A stretch of DNA of 64,000 nt from Lineus longissimus (Eukaryota > Nemertea > Pilidiophora > Heteronemertea > Lineidae): contig NC_088316.1 of assembly GCF_910592395.1 (NCBI RefSeq), forward strand, positions 13,826,001 through 13,890,000. The letters run 5' to 3'. Numbering within the stretch: the stretch's first letter is position 1; each line of letters opens with the position of its first letter. The position numbers and the translations under genes are program-made. Of this stretch, positions 1 to 15,800 are shown in pieces. The notes beneath the pieces were generated by a model. It had not been told where the DNA came from. It ran no database searches and saw only the letters and a list, made by a program, of their open reading frames with translations.

Positions 1-3000
1 TGTCACAAATCCAGGGTCAACATTCCTAACCTAAGTGTCTTCCAATCATTGACGATCTTATCGAAATAACTCCAATCTTTTTGATATCAAAAGGAAGTGT
101 ATAATGTTGGGAAGTAGTCAGTGACATCACTATCGAAATATCCTCACCTCACCGCAGAAATTCCAATGGCTATTTTTAGGACTTAGTTTTTAAATATTTT
201 TTATACTTGGAAGATAAGAACTATCATATAGAATAACAGAACTGTCATGACAATGCCCTATTAGTCTCTATGAGATGTTTTTACATTAGACTCTTTCAAA
301 GCAAATTTAACCTGCCCTCATGACAGTTCTGTCCATCAGTAACCTAATGCTTGCCACATGCAACACGAAAGTCGTCTACCAGTCAACAGCAAATTTCAGA
401 TGAAATTAGTGAGATGGGGAACTTTTTCGATTCACCTTGAAATTCCAACCATTCAATTATTTCAGACTGTGGTAGACAGCTATTCTCTTGTAGTTTAAAA
501 GATTGTATTTCTATTCATCATCTTGGTATACTTGCTGAAACATTCCAAGGCCTAAAAGGAATTCCGCCATATGAGGGACTTCTAACGAATTTCAAGTCAA
601 GTACACTCTAAGTCTGAGTGCATTTTAGTGGGTGGACCATAAGGACCTTGTCCATCCTCGTCCATCAGGACATATTAACCACAAAAAACTTCGGTACAAC
701 GAATTTAGATATGCCCCATGGCGAGACCTTAAGATGATCTGGATCATTCCATACTTCATTTTATCATCTTGAGAATGATTGACAGCATACATAATTTCAA
801 TCAAAATGGACTTTTTTCTTCAAATGTTGAGCTGATAGAACCTGTTGGGGATTTTCTTAAACTTGCACATCTCACTCTTTGAAATGAGTGAAATGATGAA
901 ATAAGTGTATGTCTTTCATCATGATTGGTCTTATAGGGCTTGAATGATTGACATTGAGAGAACCCCCTGTTGAGCACCACATTGAAATATTTGGATGGAA
1001 GAGATAACAGGATACGAGGACACAAACATGTGTATGCTACGTATATCTTAGTGAAAGGCATTTTTTGCTGAAAAGTGTTTATAGGTGCCCTACAACAGGT
1101 TTGCACATGCAGACAGAAAGTAAGTAAGTAGTACAACCTGTATGCCAATATCAGACTTGAAGTCGAAAATCAAACATTTTGCGAATAATTTTTCCATAAG
1201 AACTTTCAATCCAAGATCAGCATGAAACCAATTGCAATGGCCATTGGAGACAGTCAAGTATGATCAAACCAGCAAAGAAATTCGTTAAACCAGAGCAAGC
1301 AGTTAGTTTGGTGAGGATATGAAAAGGAGAAACAGCAGGCAAATTGTCATCACGTTCTGGTTCAGCAGTTTTAAGAGTTGACATGGCTATGACCATTGTT
1401 GACAAAAACCCATCACAGCTTGTCAAGTTCAGCTTGTACTGGAGTTACGGTTCATTTCTTTCTCAACATATCGAAAACAAAATATACTTTTAAAGGTTTC
1501 CCCGACCTGTGGCATCTCCAGATTGAGAAATGGGAAAGTCAAACGGAACTTCCTTGTCTCATTGTGAAACACATCGCTTAGGATAGTCCATTCAATGGCC
1601 TTCCATGACCAAACATACCAGCTCTGTAGAAGCCATACTCGCACAACATTTATAAAGTGATATTCCACATGGTATACTTGGACTTGGAGCATCCAGAACT
1701 GTATGGTAGTCATAAATGAAGAAACCACACTCCCTATTCCTGATTTCTAAAGCTTCACCAAGGAACTCTGTATATTCATAGCTTACCAATTCCAAAAAAA
1801 TAATTTAGCAAACGTATCACCCACACCGTCTTTCAGATATCAACAATCAGGAAGTAAAGCAAGAGCCTATCATAGCATCGACCAAGGAATTCTAGTCCTA
1901 CTGCCAAGAAATTAGCTTCCAATTGTGCTAGATGAGTTTGTGATAAGCTAGAAACAATTCTTGATCGGTGAGAAGGGCCTGAATTATCCTCGTACTAGCA
2001 GACATCAGGACAACTTCAACAGCTTTCCAGCTCGTTAACTCCCGAAGTTATCCCAATTTCAGGGCACTATGACCTCATGGTTGAAAACTTCAGGGACACA
2101 AAGCCAATCCCTGCCAATTCCTATGATACTGGTAAATGCATCCCAACACCATCACCAAAGATCAAACAGACCCAGGGTGTCATCTCGGACTCTAACCCAC
2201 CATAACAGCTTGTTCTGCCAGGTTTAGAGTGGTAAAATTGAACAGCTTGTTGAACAAAGAAAGTAACAGTGCTGACCCACAAAACATTTGTTATGCCCGC
2301 ATCCTACAGTCTTGAGGGCCTCACATTACGCTATGAGGGTTGCAAATTACGCCTTTGTCCCGCAAGATGGTGGAACAGGTCAAAGACGGTCACCATGGAT
2401 ACAAATGAGGAGGCAGGAACCGAGAGATTAGTCTGAAAAGGACAACAGGGGTCAAATCTTTGACAATGTGCTAGGCAAAGTGACCCTTTTTGATAATGGC
2501 TAGCTCCATAGAGAGTGAGCATCTCTTGTTCATCCCTACAAGCAGACAGGAAATGTTCTGAGGTCCAGACAATGATGTGGTGATGCCAATAGGATGTCAC
2601 AGATATCCGTGAAGAGCATTTTCATACTCCGGCGTGCAACCATCACCGGGCATCTGACAAGAGACACTACGTTCCAAAAGCGACCATCATCATATTTCAT
2701 CCCCTCAAAGTTGACAACCACAAGGGCAAACTTCAATGTCAATACCTATGCCAATGAATACACGAATCATGAAATGATGACCGTCATGAAAAGAACCACA
2801 AAACTTTATGTTCAAGAGCTCCAACATTAGTAAAAGGAACATCATAAACAGCAATTCACTAGCCCTTGAGATTTCCCTCAGCGGTTTTGGCGAACCAACT
2901 CAGGAAAAGGGAACATTGCTATAGAGTGTTGTCAACTGAAGCACCACCTTTCAAGGCCATTTGTGATGACTTTCAATTCAGTGATGATTTCACTAAGAAC

Positions 3001-6000
3001 CTGGAAAACCTGTCAATCAAAATTGGGCTTCATAGTGAAGACACTCAACAGTCAATGCAAATTTCTATGTTTAATATGAGCTTCTTGACAATAATAACTC
3101 ACCAGAAATATCCAAAGTCACATGTTTTGCTCTTGGAGAGCTTGCAATAGTGGGGCCAAAATGGAAGGAAGGCATCTCAACATCTCCCATTGACAAACCA
3201 CTTGAAGATGATCAATCAAATGCGAGACAGTGGTCAAAACTGTTGAAGATGACAACCAAGGAATTCAAGTGTTACAGGGACCAGATAGCCTAGATAACAG
3301 TTTCCAAGCAATTATTAGATGCTTACTCTTCCCATACCATTGTTGTAGTCTAATTTGTCTGATATTGTACCTCGCATCAACTAAGCAGATTAACTATAGA
3401 ATCGGAACTTCAAAAGAATATTTGAAATTATCGTATCAGTTCATATTAAAGCGTAATTTGTAGGTTTTGTAACCAGTTGTTAGCATGATAACAAATGGCC
3501 GAGATAACCAGTACTACTGAAGATGGGTAAGTTACCACCAGATCTGTTGCTGGTGACAGGAGCTACAGTGGTCATGTGAAGATGACAATAAAGTGGACTA
3601 CAGAATACTTAATCATCAGATAGCAAATGTTCCTAACTTAATAAGTTTAAGTGAAACTCCAAACCCTTTTGTCCATAGGTTAGCCCACTTTGTAACCTTG
3701 TTGTCTTCTTGGAAACCAGCAGCTGCACAGGCAACTTTCAGAAAATGTTTCTTCTCACCATTGCTGAAAGGAACCCGGGGTTCCAAGGAGTCTGCCAAAT
3801 AGTATTTGGAGTAAAGCTGCCCTTTTCAAAGAAGTGTTCCTGATTCCCTGAGACAACACAAAGAATGAAGAACATCAAAGAGACAATTTTGGTGACACCT
3901 CGATGGTAACCGATGAAATTTACCATTTTCATCCGTGCTATTTCGTCATCCACATAATCTTGCGTTAAATCTTGTTATTGCAAGTTTGGCCAATCCAAAA
4001 ATGCCTGGAATGGTCCCAAATGCTTGTAGTTTTGATTACAAATGCATTGTTACTTCAAAGAGAGCATTATGTTCATGCTGCAGTTGGCAACATGTGAGAT
4101 TTACAATCCTTTTGATGTGGTTAGTTAAGCTTGTTTGTACACCATTGTCTTCCCTTAGGGGGAGTGAGAGTTGGATGTCAAAGAGACCGCCAGACAGCTA
4201 CACTGGGGATTAACATCATAATTATTGTGACAATGATTTGATGAACTTGTGGAATGCCCTGGAAGGCTAAGCGTGCATCCTCGATTATCAAATGCAACAA
4301 AAGTATGATTGTTTTTGAGACTTGGAACATACAAACACAACTGGGATGCATGACTGCCCAAACCAAAACCAAAGGGAGTGCGTGACAGTAGCGGTCGGAT
4401 TACCATTCAAATTGTTGTGACAATGATTTGATGAACGTGAGGGAATGATGTCTGCGCAATCTCTGCACTAGAGGACAGACCAGGAATCAGACCATCCTTT
4501 TGTCTATTCTTATCAATATTTGCTTCTTATGTTGAAAGCACACATGAACTCTACCAGGAGTCAAGCAGACGTGTTGAACAACATTGAACATGTCAAACGA
4601 TATCAACAAACAAGGAGAGAAAGCAGACGGCTGGGAAAATATGTTCAAACATTCCCATCATGTTCTGAATAAAATTTCTCTAATTTGACCAGGAACAATG
4701 AGTGAAATTAACCATCGATTTCCACTGACAAGATCAAACTCTCATGGACATTCTGGCAGACTCTCCATGAGTCTGAGAATACGACAGAAAAGGAGTTCGA
4801 GAAAGAGACCAAGCGTCCTATAGTGTCCTACAGTGTCCCATTATGTTCAATTTCTGGAGCTCGTCTTTTCAGCCTCCCCTGGATCCGCCAATGTTGACAC
4901 TACATTGATGACTCTAGAACTGCCTCTCAAATACACTGTTGGCATGCATATAGGCTTACTTGGAATGTGCGCCATGAATTTGTAGCACATAGAACTCATT
5001 TCGCATACAGTTTCAATTGATTGCATTTTCATGCATTGGATTTGCCAGCTGCAAATGCTAAAGTCGATATCCAACAAAAAGGCCCTCAATGGACAAAATG
5101 CCTTGCAAACAATTTTGTCTTCTATAAGTCACCTAATGTTTGCCATACACAAAATCTCCGCCTTTTCGTCTCCCTTGCGAAACGAGACTTGACATTCTTG
5201 TTCCAGACTCGAGTAGAGCGCCATGCAGTGCTGAAATATTGCACTATAGGGACCATTACATTTACGACCCACGAAAAATCAAGTGATGTGTGATGAATCG
5301 GCCGTGAATTATAAATAACTGCAGTCAGAAACTAATTGCATTTCTGATTGTACTCATTAAGCACTCGACATAAAATAATACGCATAGCTTTACATCCCAG
5401 GTAACACAGAATTTCACTGTATAAAATAATTACAACAGCAAGGTAAACTTTGATATTGGATGATAATGCATTTTGGGTCGGAGTGTATTTACTAGATGAA
5501 CCTGAGCTTCTTGTAGACGTGTTTGCGCATTGCAAACGATTCTATGCAGAGCGCCGGATTGAATTATATTTGTTCCTCTTGAGCCCCGCATACCACCAAA
5601 TGTGCAAAAAAATGTGGACATTTTTCGTGACCAGACTAACACTCCAGACAAAGATGACAATGTGCCAGGTGTGCTTGACTTGGAGTGTAGTTTTTGTAAT
5701 ATACAGGGTGTCACGTTTCTTCCCTGTTGTGTGATGAGACCACCTTAAAACTTCAAGGGTTAAAATGCATACAATTCTGATATGAAATAAGGAAATCAAC
5801 ATGAGCGATAATAAAAATAATAGTCGGCGCTTATATAGCGCTCAAATTACTCAATAGCTGGGTATTCTCAAGTGCTTTTGGGACTATCATCATCCCGGTC
5901 TCCACAGAAGTCAATCTGGGGTTTCAAGGAGCAGCGACAAAGCGCTCATTCTTGAACTCGACCAGTTGGAGAAACAAAGTGACGATTAAGCCGGGAATCG

Positions 6001-9000
6001 AACCCACGACCTCCGGATCATGAGTCCGACTCTCTACCACTGCGCCACCGCGTCTCCTTGATCTGGTGACTTAGATCAGACACTCTGGCAGTTTCCTTGC
6101 CCACTTTCCATGCCCACCATCAACAGATTGGGTTTTTTTCTGCTGAAGAATCCAACAAAATATTTTGACACATTGCTCGTCGCCTATGAAGATAATCCCA
6201 TAATCAATTAAGATGGACAGTGCTCAGAGAATGTGGACTTGATCCAATTCTAAAAGAAATTTTGTCTCTCATTTTTTCACAAGTTTTTAAGCATTTTCTA
6301 AGTACCAGATTATCAACAGACAGGATCATAAAATGCAAATATGAAAGCACCAAAAATGCGAAAACATTTCTGCCTGATCATGCGCTCAGCCCACACAGTA
6401 TTTGCGAAAATCTTTTTTGCATATGAATATTTATAGCTCAGTAGTCCTGAAATATTTAGGTCAGCACAAAACTCAAAATAGTCGGCTGGCCCCCGCATTC
6501 TTGCCTTGGAAAATCTGCAGGTTGGCTCCTGACATCCCCACCAAAGTTAATTTGAGGGGGCACAAGAAAAGTATAATTACTTTTAATTCAAACATTTAAC
6601 TATAAAAGAAAATACCAAAATCCAGTTGACCTCAAGCTTATAACTAAAGTTGCTTGATCACACTTCAACAGTTTTGTTCTGTCAATACAATATCAAAGGA
6701 ATTCTGATTTACAGCTCATAATAAATTGAGTTATTAAAATTTGTCCCGTATTTACTCACAAATTCCCTGATATTTGTTCAGAAATAGGCCTATGTTTAAA
6801 GCCTATTTGGTTTGGATAGAGAAATTTCTTTCATTTGGATTGTAATTGACTGTTATGGCCTTAAAATGGGAATACAGGGAATTGACCTTAATGTGGTTGT
6901 TCGGTCAGACTTTACTGGTAATGAAAAGAAATAGTATCTTTTTAAATAAGACAAAAATAATCGTGGTTCACATTCAAATGACTACGGTACCCCCAATGCT
7001 GTTCTATCATCGTGAGATGTAATCACCACACACACCCAACGATGAAAAACCATGTTCAAATGCATTACAATCAACTACACAATGACAAAACTTTCACATG
7101 CCCTGAGAGTGCATGTGGCCCAACTGACCCAGGTGAAACTTTCAGATGCTGAGGACCCCAGGACACCAGAGGATAGAGGACCGAATGAATTGTGGGTGAC
7201 CTTACCTACCGTTTCACGTTTAAATCACCTGTACTTCTACAGGTAAAAACATCATGGCTTCTATACACGAATAATCGGTAGTCCACAATAATATTGATTT
7301 TTTGAACTGAAGTGAGGCTCGTGGAGCAATCGGTGATCGTCGTGCACGGTTGAGATCTCGGTCAATCCAAAGTGATGATTCATTAATCTGTATCCAATAT
7401 TAGGCCTACACCTCGAGATGATGTTTATTCTCGCCTCAGACAGCTGTGACAGAGACGCTGTTCTACACGCTATGCCGTCAACACAAGGTATCGACTCCAC
7501 GCTTGGTATTGGGAGAGATTTTCCCACCGAACAATAGGTTTAACCCGCAACAATTGGTGCCCATTGAAGCAGACAGGCTGTGCAAGTCAGAGCACCACAT
7601 GCAGGCTTGCATGAGACACACACCAGGAATGCGTGCACATAAAAGCGAGAAATATGCATTTGTATACAGCAAATACATATTAAAGCAAATAGGTGATTAT
7701 TTGATAAAGTTTGTTATGAGAATGCTAAGCGAGATCAACCAACCCAAACAGATCCATTTTACTTTTTTGTCGCAGCTCACAAAACAACACCTACATTTTT
7801 ACACACTAAGTGATATTTCAAAAAGTTTTCATGAATTCTCAAGTCACGGGATATGATTTTTGGATCAAGTTATTTGACCGTTATTTGAATAGAATTTATA
7901 CAACACCTACATGTACACATTCAAATAGACATAGGCCTTGCCGGAAATGAACTCATCGATGCAAGGCTATCGCTATCGCTAGTCACTATTGCAAAATGAC
8001 TTCAAAATAAACAAAACAAATAGTGGAGAACTACCATTGCTAGGTGGTAACTGACCTAAAATACTCTCAAACTTCCTGTCAGAACAACTCAATGAGTAAA
8101 TTTTGCAAATGGGATAGGATTTATAAAACTCCTTTGAGAATCTTGAATCGACACCTGACTACAGGTTGGTGGGAGATGATATGCAATGTTACCTTGTTGT
8201 CCTCCACATTTTGATCAAAATTAAATCTACCTCAAGTAGCGAATAATCCAAATAAGTCCACAATTAAAGGTAATTAATTAGACATATTCTTCACTTTAGC
8301 CGATCCATGAAATGTCCAAATTAAATGTTCAAAACATACAGGAACTTGACCTGGTAATTCTTAGAAGAGTATTGAAACCATTCTGTCATTTTTGACAAGC
8401 GATCTTAAAGTCCTTTTAAAGAAAGTTTAATTCTTTTAATCATGGTAAATAATACCGGATATTGAGCATTTAATACCAGGGGTCTATTTTGTATTGCTTA
8501 TTTTTCAAGTTTTACACTTCATGGGCCCTCAATGAAAAGTTTTAATGTGTTTTACTTTTATCCAAACAAAAATTACAACTACATCATGTAGCAGGTCACA
8601 TGGCTTGAAATAATTTTTTCTCGGAATTACCAGGGGTTGAATTTGCAATGTTAACATTCTCAATTTTGAGTGTCGAGTCCCCAAAATGTCAACAATTATG
8701 CTAAAATTTTTGAAAGTTGCCATTGCTGCCATCTAGTGGTTAGAGGTAGAACTAAACACACCTGTTGAGTTAATAGTGTCATACATTGTATCATGGTCTC
8801 GAAGCCATGAGATGTCTAGAAAGTAGTGCCTATTGAGAAACTGATACTTTTGTCACAAAATATGACATAATATACAGATATTTCTCTCTCGTTTCCAACA
8901 AAGGTTACTAAGACAATTCAAAGGTCAAGCTGCCAGGCTTATCTAGTCAAAACTCTGAGCATCCAAAAACTTTCTTTCCACTTTCATTCAAGTATAAATC

Positions 9001-9850
9001 AGCCTAATACAAGCCCTGACCTCAGCACCTCTAAATGATGGTTCAAGTCTACAAACAGGGCAAGTCCTATTCCTAAAAGACAAATTCAATAATAATAAGG
9101 TTATCCAAACAATGTAATTCATGAAGACTAATTTCAACATTTCCCCTTCTGGCAATTTTCAGGACACCATTCGGTGAGGGACCATTTCAGAATTGTAATG
9201 GACATTTCTCGAAAAACAAATGATTTGGATAAGACCTATCATTACAAGCTATCAGAGGAGACCACGAATGATCCTGATATGACATGACAATTTGTACTTG
9301 GTTTCCCTGTAATTCAGAAAGTTACAACACTTGTCCGAAATTTTGAATCTGCACCTGGCCGATAGGGAAAAAAAAAGGAAAAAAATCTAAAGTGAAACCT
9401 TCAAGACAGCCCCTATGTGCATCCTGTCACACTTCACCACAGCATCATGAGACAAATTTTTCACAAATACGTAAGGAAAACATGCCTCATCATGAATATT
9501 TACTCAGAAGTTTTAAATATCATGGCCTCCAGATTCATTCTTAAGAATCGTCAACAGAGGTGTCCAAATAAAATGCTCTATTGTATTTTATGTAGATTCC
9601 TATGTTTCTCTTAAGCCTGGCCACCACTCCTAAAGGAGACGACAGCACTTCCGAAAAATCGTGCTCAAACATTCCAGACAATTCCAACGCAATGCAGTCA
9701 TATTTTCATTTGACTTGTTGGTCTGTTTCCATGGATCGGAGGTATGGGTCAAGCAGTCTGAGTGGTCGGGGCACGAATGAACTCACTCATACAATTCCCC
9801 CCCTGATGCACTCAGTTTAGGGTCATGAGAACTTTTGTAAAACGACTTAC
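1..9850. other. Region without a recognised exon, left of the PDZ gene exons
   Basis: Apart from the SINE near 5.8-6.06 kb I see no domain, convincing exon or RNA gene here. Open frames are short, begin mostly at non-ATG codons and do not look like protein. The stretch lies downstream of the last identified exon of the minus-strand PDZ gene, so it is probably a long intron of that gene. It is AT-rich with scattered TACATGTA and TAGGCCTA palindromes. A small exon could have been missed. Confidence 0.5.
5815..6058 (-). repeat. tRNA-derived SINE with LINE-like 3' tail
   Basis: Read on the minus strand, the head (about 6058 to 5989) is tRNA-like. It has an A box TGGCGCAGTGG (6038-6048), a B box GGTTCGATTCC (5994-6004), and an anticodon-like arm whose 7-nt loop carries CAT, suggesting a tRNA-Met-type ancestor. 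The body runs leftward to a tail with AGCGCTATATAAGCGCC followed by A/T-rich ATT-type repeats. The acceptor stem does not pair properly and the body continues past the head, so this is a SINE and not a working tRNA gene. A second SINE at 25.7-25.97 kb shares the tail motif, and a body fragment lies at 40.98-41.1 kb. Confidence 0.8.
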
Positions 9851-12800
9851 CTTTGCACTGTGATAGACAACGAACTGACTGCACTCCTCACGAGTCCGAT
9901 AGCCTCGGCTCTAGAATCACATGGTATATCATTAACATAAAGGATCAGATCGCCGACACGTAAACTCCCTTCTTGTGCCGCTCTACCACCTGGTTCGATC
10001 TGCAAATACAGAATTTTTAAATCCAATTATTTATCGTCCTACTTCAAAAGTATTTCCTGCTGACTAATGAAATGAATTCCTTCAATTATCTTGTTAATCT
10101 AATCTTAGTTGGCTAGGGAGACTTGATTTATTGTTTTAAATATGGGAGCAAAGAAGAAATCCTTACATCAACATGACATAGTAAAATGACACACGACAAT
10201 AAACAGGTTGAATGTTTGATGGATGTTATGTTGAATGTACCCCTGGTGTTGAAATCACTAACTGAGCAACAAACATTTGACGTCCATTACTATTGATGTT
10301 GCATGCAGCACAGGATGTCACTTATGACCAGTGCAGTGGAGTTCGTGGTAGGGCTCCATCAGCTTCATTTATAACACTGGAGGGGAGGGAATGCTGCAGG
10401 GGAGATGTGGAAGACCTCGCTCGACACAAACACACCACAATCCACTCAGAGAATTTTAAAAGGGGGAGACACCACTTTACCACCTTTTTCAGTTTTGCTG
10501 AATGTGAAGGATGACGAAAAGCTACCACAAACTTGGCAACCTACTAGGGAGAAGCATAACGAAGATGCCAAAATTAAACGCCATTGCCAGGCAACATCTT
10601 TATGACCAATAAATGACCAAATATTTGACAAGTATGACCACTAAACACTGAGACAACATCAAGTTCTTACGGCCTCTCGTTATCCAGTGCTGGAGTCACT
10701 CATGTTCATCCTGCACAAAATAGAAAATATGCTTCATTTTGAGAAAACATAAAAGCCTTACTTTACCTACAGATAAATTTTATTATAAATGTAAAAGAAA
10801 AATCCTACATGTACAACAAGAAGGGGTTAAAGAATGTCACAATATAATTTTTGCTCCAGTACTACAAGATTTGGCACGGAGATTATTTTAACGTAACAGA
10901 ACAAAACGAGACAAAAGTCATTGGCCTAATGACTTGTGAAAAAGCGTCTCAATGCCATAAAACAAGACAATTACCCCAAAACACAGTGAGTCATTGAAAA
11001 TGTTTGTGGGAACATTTCCAACAGACCCATTCGCCAAACTATTTGGAATAATTTCACTAAGTACACACGCAATCACAAGATGTAGAGGACAAGCGGATGT
11101 CAACCACCATGTAAAGATGACAATAGTTTCTTGTCACCACCCACAACCTAGGCCAGGCAAACTGACTTCTTTAGAAGGGTCTGTAGAGGCTGCAGGGTGG
11201 TCATGAGGGTGCTGTGGAGTAAGGGGGGAGTTAAGACTGGGGGTAGGAGCCCACCAAGCTAAGATTTGTGCCCGGTGTCATTCAGCTCCAAAGAAATAAA
11301 TCGTGTGGCCTCAGACACAATCAATCTAATTTTATCATGATTAGATCAAGTTACCGAAGTACTCTGACCAAGTGTCTTGTTAGAGAGGAGGAGAGAAAGG
11401 GGTCCAATTTTCAAGTGAGAAAGGGAACTTTTGAGGCGAAATACCACCAATGCATGGAATAGCAACGCTTTGTTGTTTTCTAACAACCATTTGATTCTGA
11501 ATAGCTAATGACTGTTAGCTGGGAAATTATTCTCGAGAATGACAACACACAATGGCGTCATAATTCACACAGAAGATTCAGTAAACTTGAAAACAAAATT
11601 GTCTCTGTAATATGCCAATAATAATGACAATGTCATCTCCCAGAGTGCCTATTATAAAGGTGGGAATTGGACTTGGGGTAAGATGGACAAAACTGGACAT
11701 GTACTTTGACTAAAAAGGCAAAACAAAGAGAAAACTACTAAATAAGAAGTTTATAGCAATTTCAAAGGGTACTTGTACCTGGCATCTGTATACCACGGCA
11801 AGCAAAAGACCCCACCAACTGAAAAACATGAGTACATGTAGCTTGCAATAGACTAGATCTGGCTGAAGACAGAGTCACCGAAGTGCAAATCCAATTGGTG
11901 CCTAACCACAGTGGCATGCAAAGATGCCCACCCTCGAGGAGGAATACTCCGTGGAGGACAAAACGCTGCCAAGTACAGGGCGAATGCTGAAGAAGTTCAC
12001 ATCAAGGAGTGCACAATCAAATACTTCCAGGAAGCAAGACAACAAACGGTGACAATAAGCAGAACTGATACTGCAGAATTAGCCCAGGTTTCTGAGGCAA
12101 TGAGTTGTCCTCTCGCATGAAGGATCAGATCTCAGTGGGGGTTGAAACATCGACGCCAAAGAGGTTTGGGTCCTTTCTCTTTCTTCCACAGATGCAACAA
12201 GTTGAACTCTCACATGAAGGACCACAACGCAGTTGGGGACTTAACTTCCCTTTCTTCGAGGTTGGGATGTTTTCTCCTGAAGTAAAGGGAGGACAATCCT
12301 TGCCATAGCACATGTGAGGATCGCGATGGGATGAGCTTGAAACACATTTGATAAAGCATATTGTTATTTCATTTTGGTACATAACACCTGCTGCCACCTA
12401 CAATCAATCAAATGAACTGATGATCAATGAACTGAATCAACAGATTATGATTCTGGTCCAAAAGTTTTGGACAATTACATAACTGTATTTTGATACCCTC
12501 ACTGGCCTTTAAATGCTAGAATGAACCACGGTGTCCTGCAACAATCAGCAATGTGAAGAATGATAAATAAAGATCGCTTGTCTGCGGGTAAAACTGGAAA
12601 TCGCTGGCTTTGCTTGACATTGATTGCAGGTCGTACCGATCAACCCAATTTTAAACCCTTCCACATGAAGACCTTGTATCTGGAGGAGTTAAATCAACGA
12701 AAATCTGAGGTTTTGCCTGGAGTATATAGAACTTGGAAAGCACTCAAATCCGTTTTAAATCTATTATTCAACTGATTCTTATCCTATCGCAGATTTTAGC

Positions 12801-15800
12801 AGCTTTAAAATTCAATGGCGATCTAAAGGCGTAATGTCAACAGTGCGATCTGAGGCCTAGTGTACTTGCTTGTCCAGGCACTTAGGCCCTTTTTGTACAG
12901 CACTTGAAAATCAAGAACTAAAGCACAGTATGAGTTGTATTCAGAATGACAGGAACAGCCAAATGTCACGTAGGCATGATCAGAGCCTTTAGGGGAGAAC
13001 CATAAACATGCAACAACTCATTGTCACATAATGTCCAGGCCAAGTGGTTGAGATATTGGAGACAGTTAGTTGCTTTCCTTGACAATTATCACTTCAGGAA
13101 TGCATTCATGGCTGACACCATGAGTACAGGCCCCCTCATTTATCTCAAAACATTGTCATCCTATGCATCATTAACTGGAAAGTTTTTAGTCCATTAGACA
13201 ACAGGTGTCCTGCTCGCAGACAGGTTGTGCTACAACATGGTGAAAAGCGTGAGGGAAGATTTACTCTACCAACAAAGGGTGCTCTGCGGGTGTCATACGA
13301 GCTGGCTGAATCACAGGAGATCACATGCTGAGATATGGACATCCTGCACAAGGACAGTGCACTTGCTCCGACTCGACAAGTTATAAAGCTGACATATGTT
13401 TAGGATGCTAAACCAAGGGGAAGGTCCAGCCAAGACCGTCTCTGAAAATTATGGAACAACTTATACTTTTAAAAGTCAGAGGCCTTCTTTCATTTGAATA
13501 AAGTTTTGCATCATAGCTAAAAATAGGCGATGACTCAAAAGATAAATTCGCTACTATCACAACTCCACACTAATCGCAAGTGGAATTTTAATACTTGGAG
13601 GAGACAACGAGAAGATTCACCCGCCAGGCTAAGACAGCAATGTCAGATGCACGAAGCACTTTGCTGTTGGCCCATTCATAAAATGATTGTTTGCTCAGTT
13701 ATTTCGGTCAAGCTAGTCCTCTGGCGAAAGTGAAATTTAGACCAAAATTTATCTATCTGTGCTGATCTTACTATAGGGGCATGGTTATTATCACTCAGGA
13801 GTATCAAAATCCCATGACGAGTTTGTAAAAAGATCCCTCTTTCCAGCGGTTCACTCGCAGTTTCAACCATCTACAAAAATGTGAATATTTGAATACAGGC
13901 ACATGCTGTGGATACTTGTAACAACATTAAGTGATATAATCTATGTCAAGGGCTCGTTAGATCCCTCTCGTTGCACCAACAAACAGCAGTCTGGTTAACA
14001 AGAGGCCAAATCTCATATGGCCTGCTCGCCTTGTATATCCCAGCATGTAATGTCGTCATCTATTTCCCTGATGCCAACAAGTCATTGAAACTTCCTCAGC
14101 ATCATCATATCACTATCCCTTTCTGATTTTCACCATTTTGTTTCTCTTTAAAATTACCACCAACCCACTCTGATTCAGTTAATGAGTTAAATGCTTGTAC
14201 CCCACTGGGCTCCTGAAGAGTCATACACCAGGATGATTTGTGGCAGCAATGCGGAGTGGATTGGTCCTGTCTTGAAAGTCCTGCCCAAGCTATTTCCAAC
14301 CTGAAATGGGTGTTTAAAAATCCATCTTTCCAAAAAAAACCTTTGAAAAACCTGTCACCTACTGGTAGAAAATACCCTGAAGGTGTTCCCCAGGCTTGTA
14401 ACCTCAGGGTCTATCTTCAAAATAACCCTTCTTTGAGAACCTTTTGTAACAAAAATATCCCAAACAGTTTTAGCCAAGAAAATAAGCTATCATTGGAGTA
14501 CCATACCAGTAGGGTAACTGCAAACCTTTGGAAGATGTTGACAGGGTTATGTCACAAATCTGTGCCCTCATTTCAAACACATGCATACATCAGTAGTATA
14601 CAGTAGAACCCTTAAGCAGACACCTCTCTATTAAGGACACCCTCTCTATCAAGGACACTAGTTTTGGTCCCAACTTGGGTGTTTCCATTTAATTTGACCT
14701 CTCTAATACCTCTCTAATCAGGACACCTCTCTATTAAGGAATTTCGCCTTTTAAGGGTTAAGGACGTATTGAGCAATAGGCCAGTTGAATACTGCCTCTA
14801 AAATACACGCTGCATGTTATTGTAATGACTGTAGTAAACGGTCTGATGATATCGTGGGAAAGGAGATCCAATTGAGACCAAGGTGACAATTAAAGCACAA
14901 TTTATTCGACTGGCCAATCAAGAGCAAAACAAATGTGATCAGATAATTCAATTACCAATGTTCAGGGTTCTGCACAGCAAGTATTACTATCAACTCATAC
15001 TCATTGAAGTTTAATTTTTTTCCAGTTACGATACTTTTCAATGAAAAATCTGTATTATGATACTGGTGGTAGTGAGAACTTAGCACAGATCAGCCAGAGT
15101 GTCTCATTATAAATCTAGCCCAAAGTTGCATGGTGTGCCCACTTAAAAATGGATGTATCGATGTTTTTAACGGTGTTACTCAAACTGTACATTTGCAATG
15201 GACTTATTGCAATAAATCCTTAAACCAACTTACATAATTATGGCCCAATATATTAACTATGTAATAAATAATGCAATATATCCAGTCTTTATGACGTAGC
15301 CACCACGAAAAAGCTAATAGAAAGAACAAGTGGCTTAACATTGGTCAACACGAGAGTTGTAGACACCATAAGGGGATATGCCGATTTTTATACATTTGAG
15401 TTCAACAATTGGAATGAATGCCAATCAAGCTCTCATGGAAAACCAAGCTCAACCTCCACTTCTTATCATCACATTATTCCTATATTAATGAGGTGAACAA
15501 GTCAACCACTGGTTGAGAGATAACTCTTGGAATTTTTTAGACATGGGGAAATATCTCATGCAATTTGAATGACCCAGTAATCAAGACAAGGAACATAAGA
15601 ATATAAGAATTAGTCTCGTCTCGTTTTGTCAAATTGTACATTGTCATTACCATTATGTCTAATTGCAATGCCTCCCTTAACTGACACAACTGTTGGCAGG
15701 ACACCATCCCTATTAAGGACACCCATGTTAAGCTGGAGTCACAGACCTCTGTGATCAGAACACTTTTCTTTGAAGGTCTGATTGCGTGCAGTACTTAAAG

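Noticed and set aside
5989-6058. Possible tRNA-Met gene
   Set aside because: A and B boxes are present, but the acceptor stem is not paired and the sequence continues into a SINE body with a LINE-like tail.
7261-7527. Minus-strand frame possibly belonging to the PDZ gene
   Set aside because: No acceptor keeps the phase-2 reading frame open from the PDZ exon, and no domain is recognisable.
13740-13875. Possible extra exon of the PDZ gene (acceptor TTTTTGTAG, donor GTAAGATC on the minus strand)
   Set aside because: The flanking PDZ exons already join in phase 0 into a complete domain at this point, and an insertion here would disrupt the fold.
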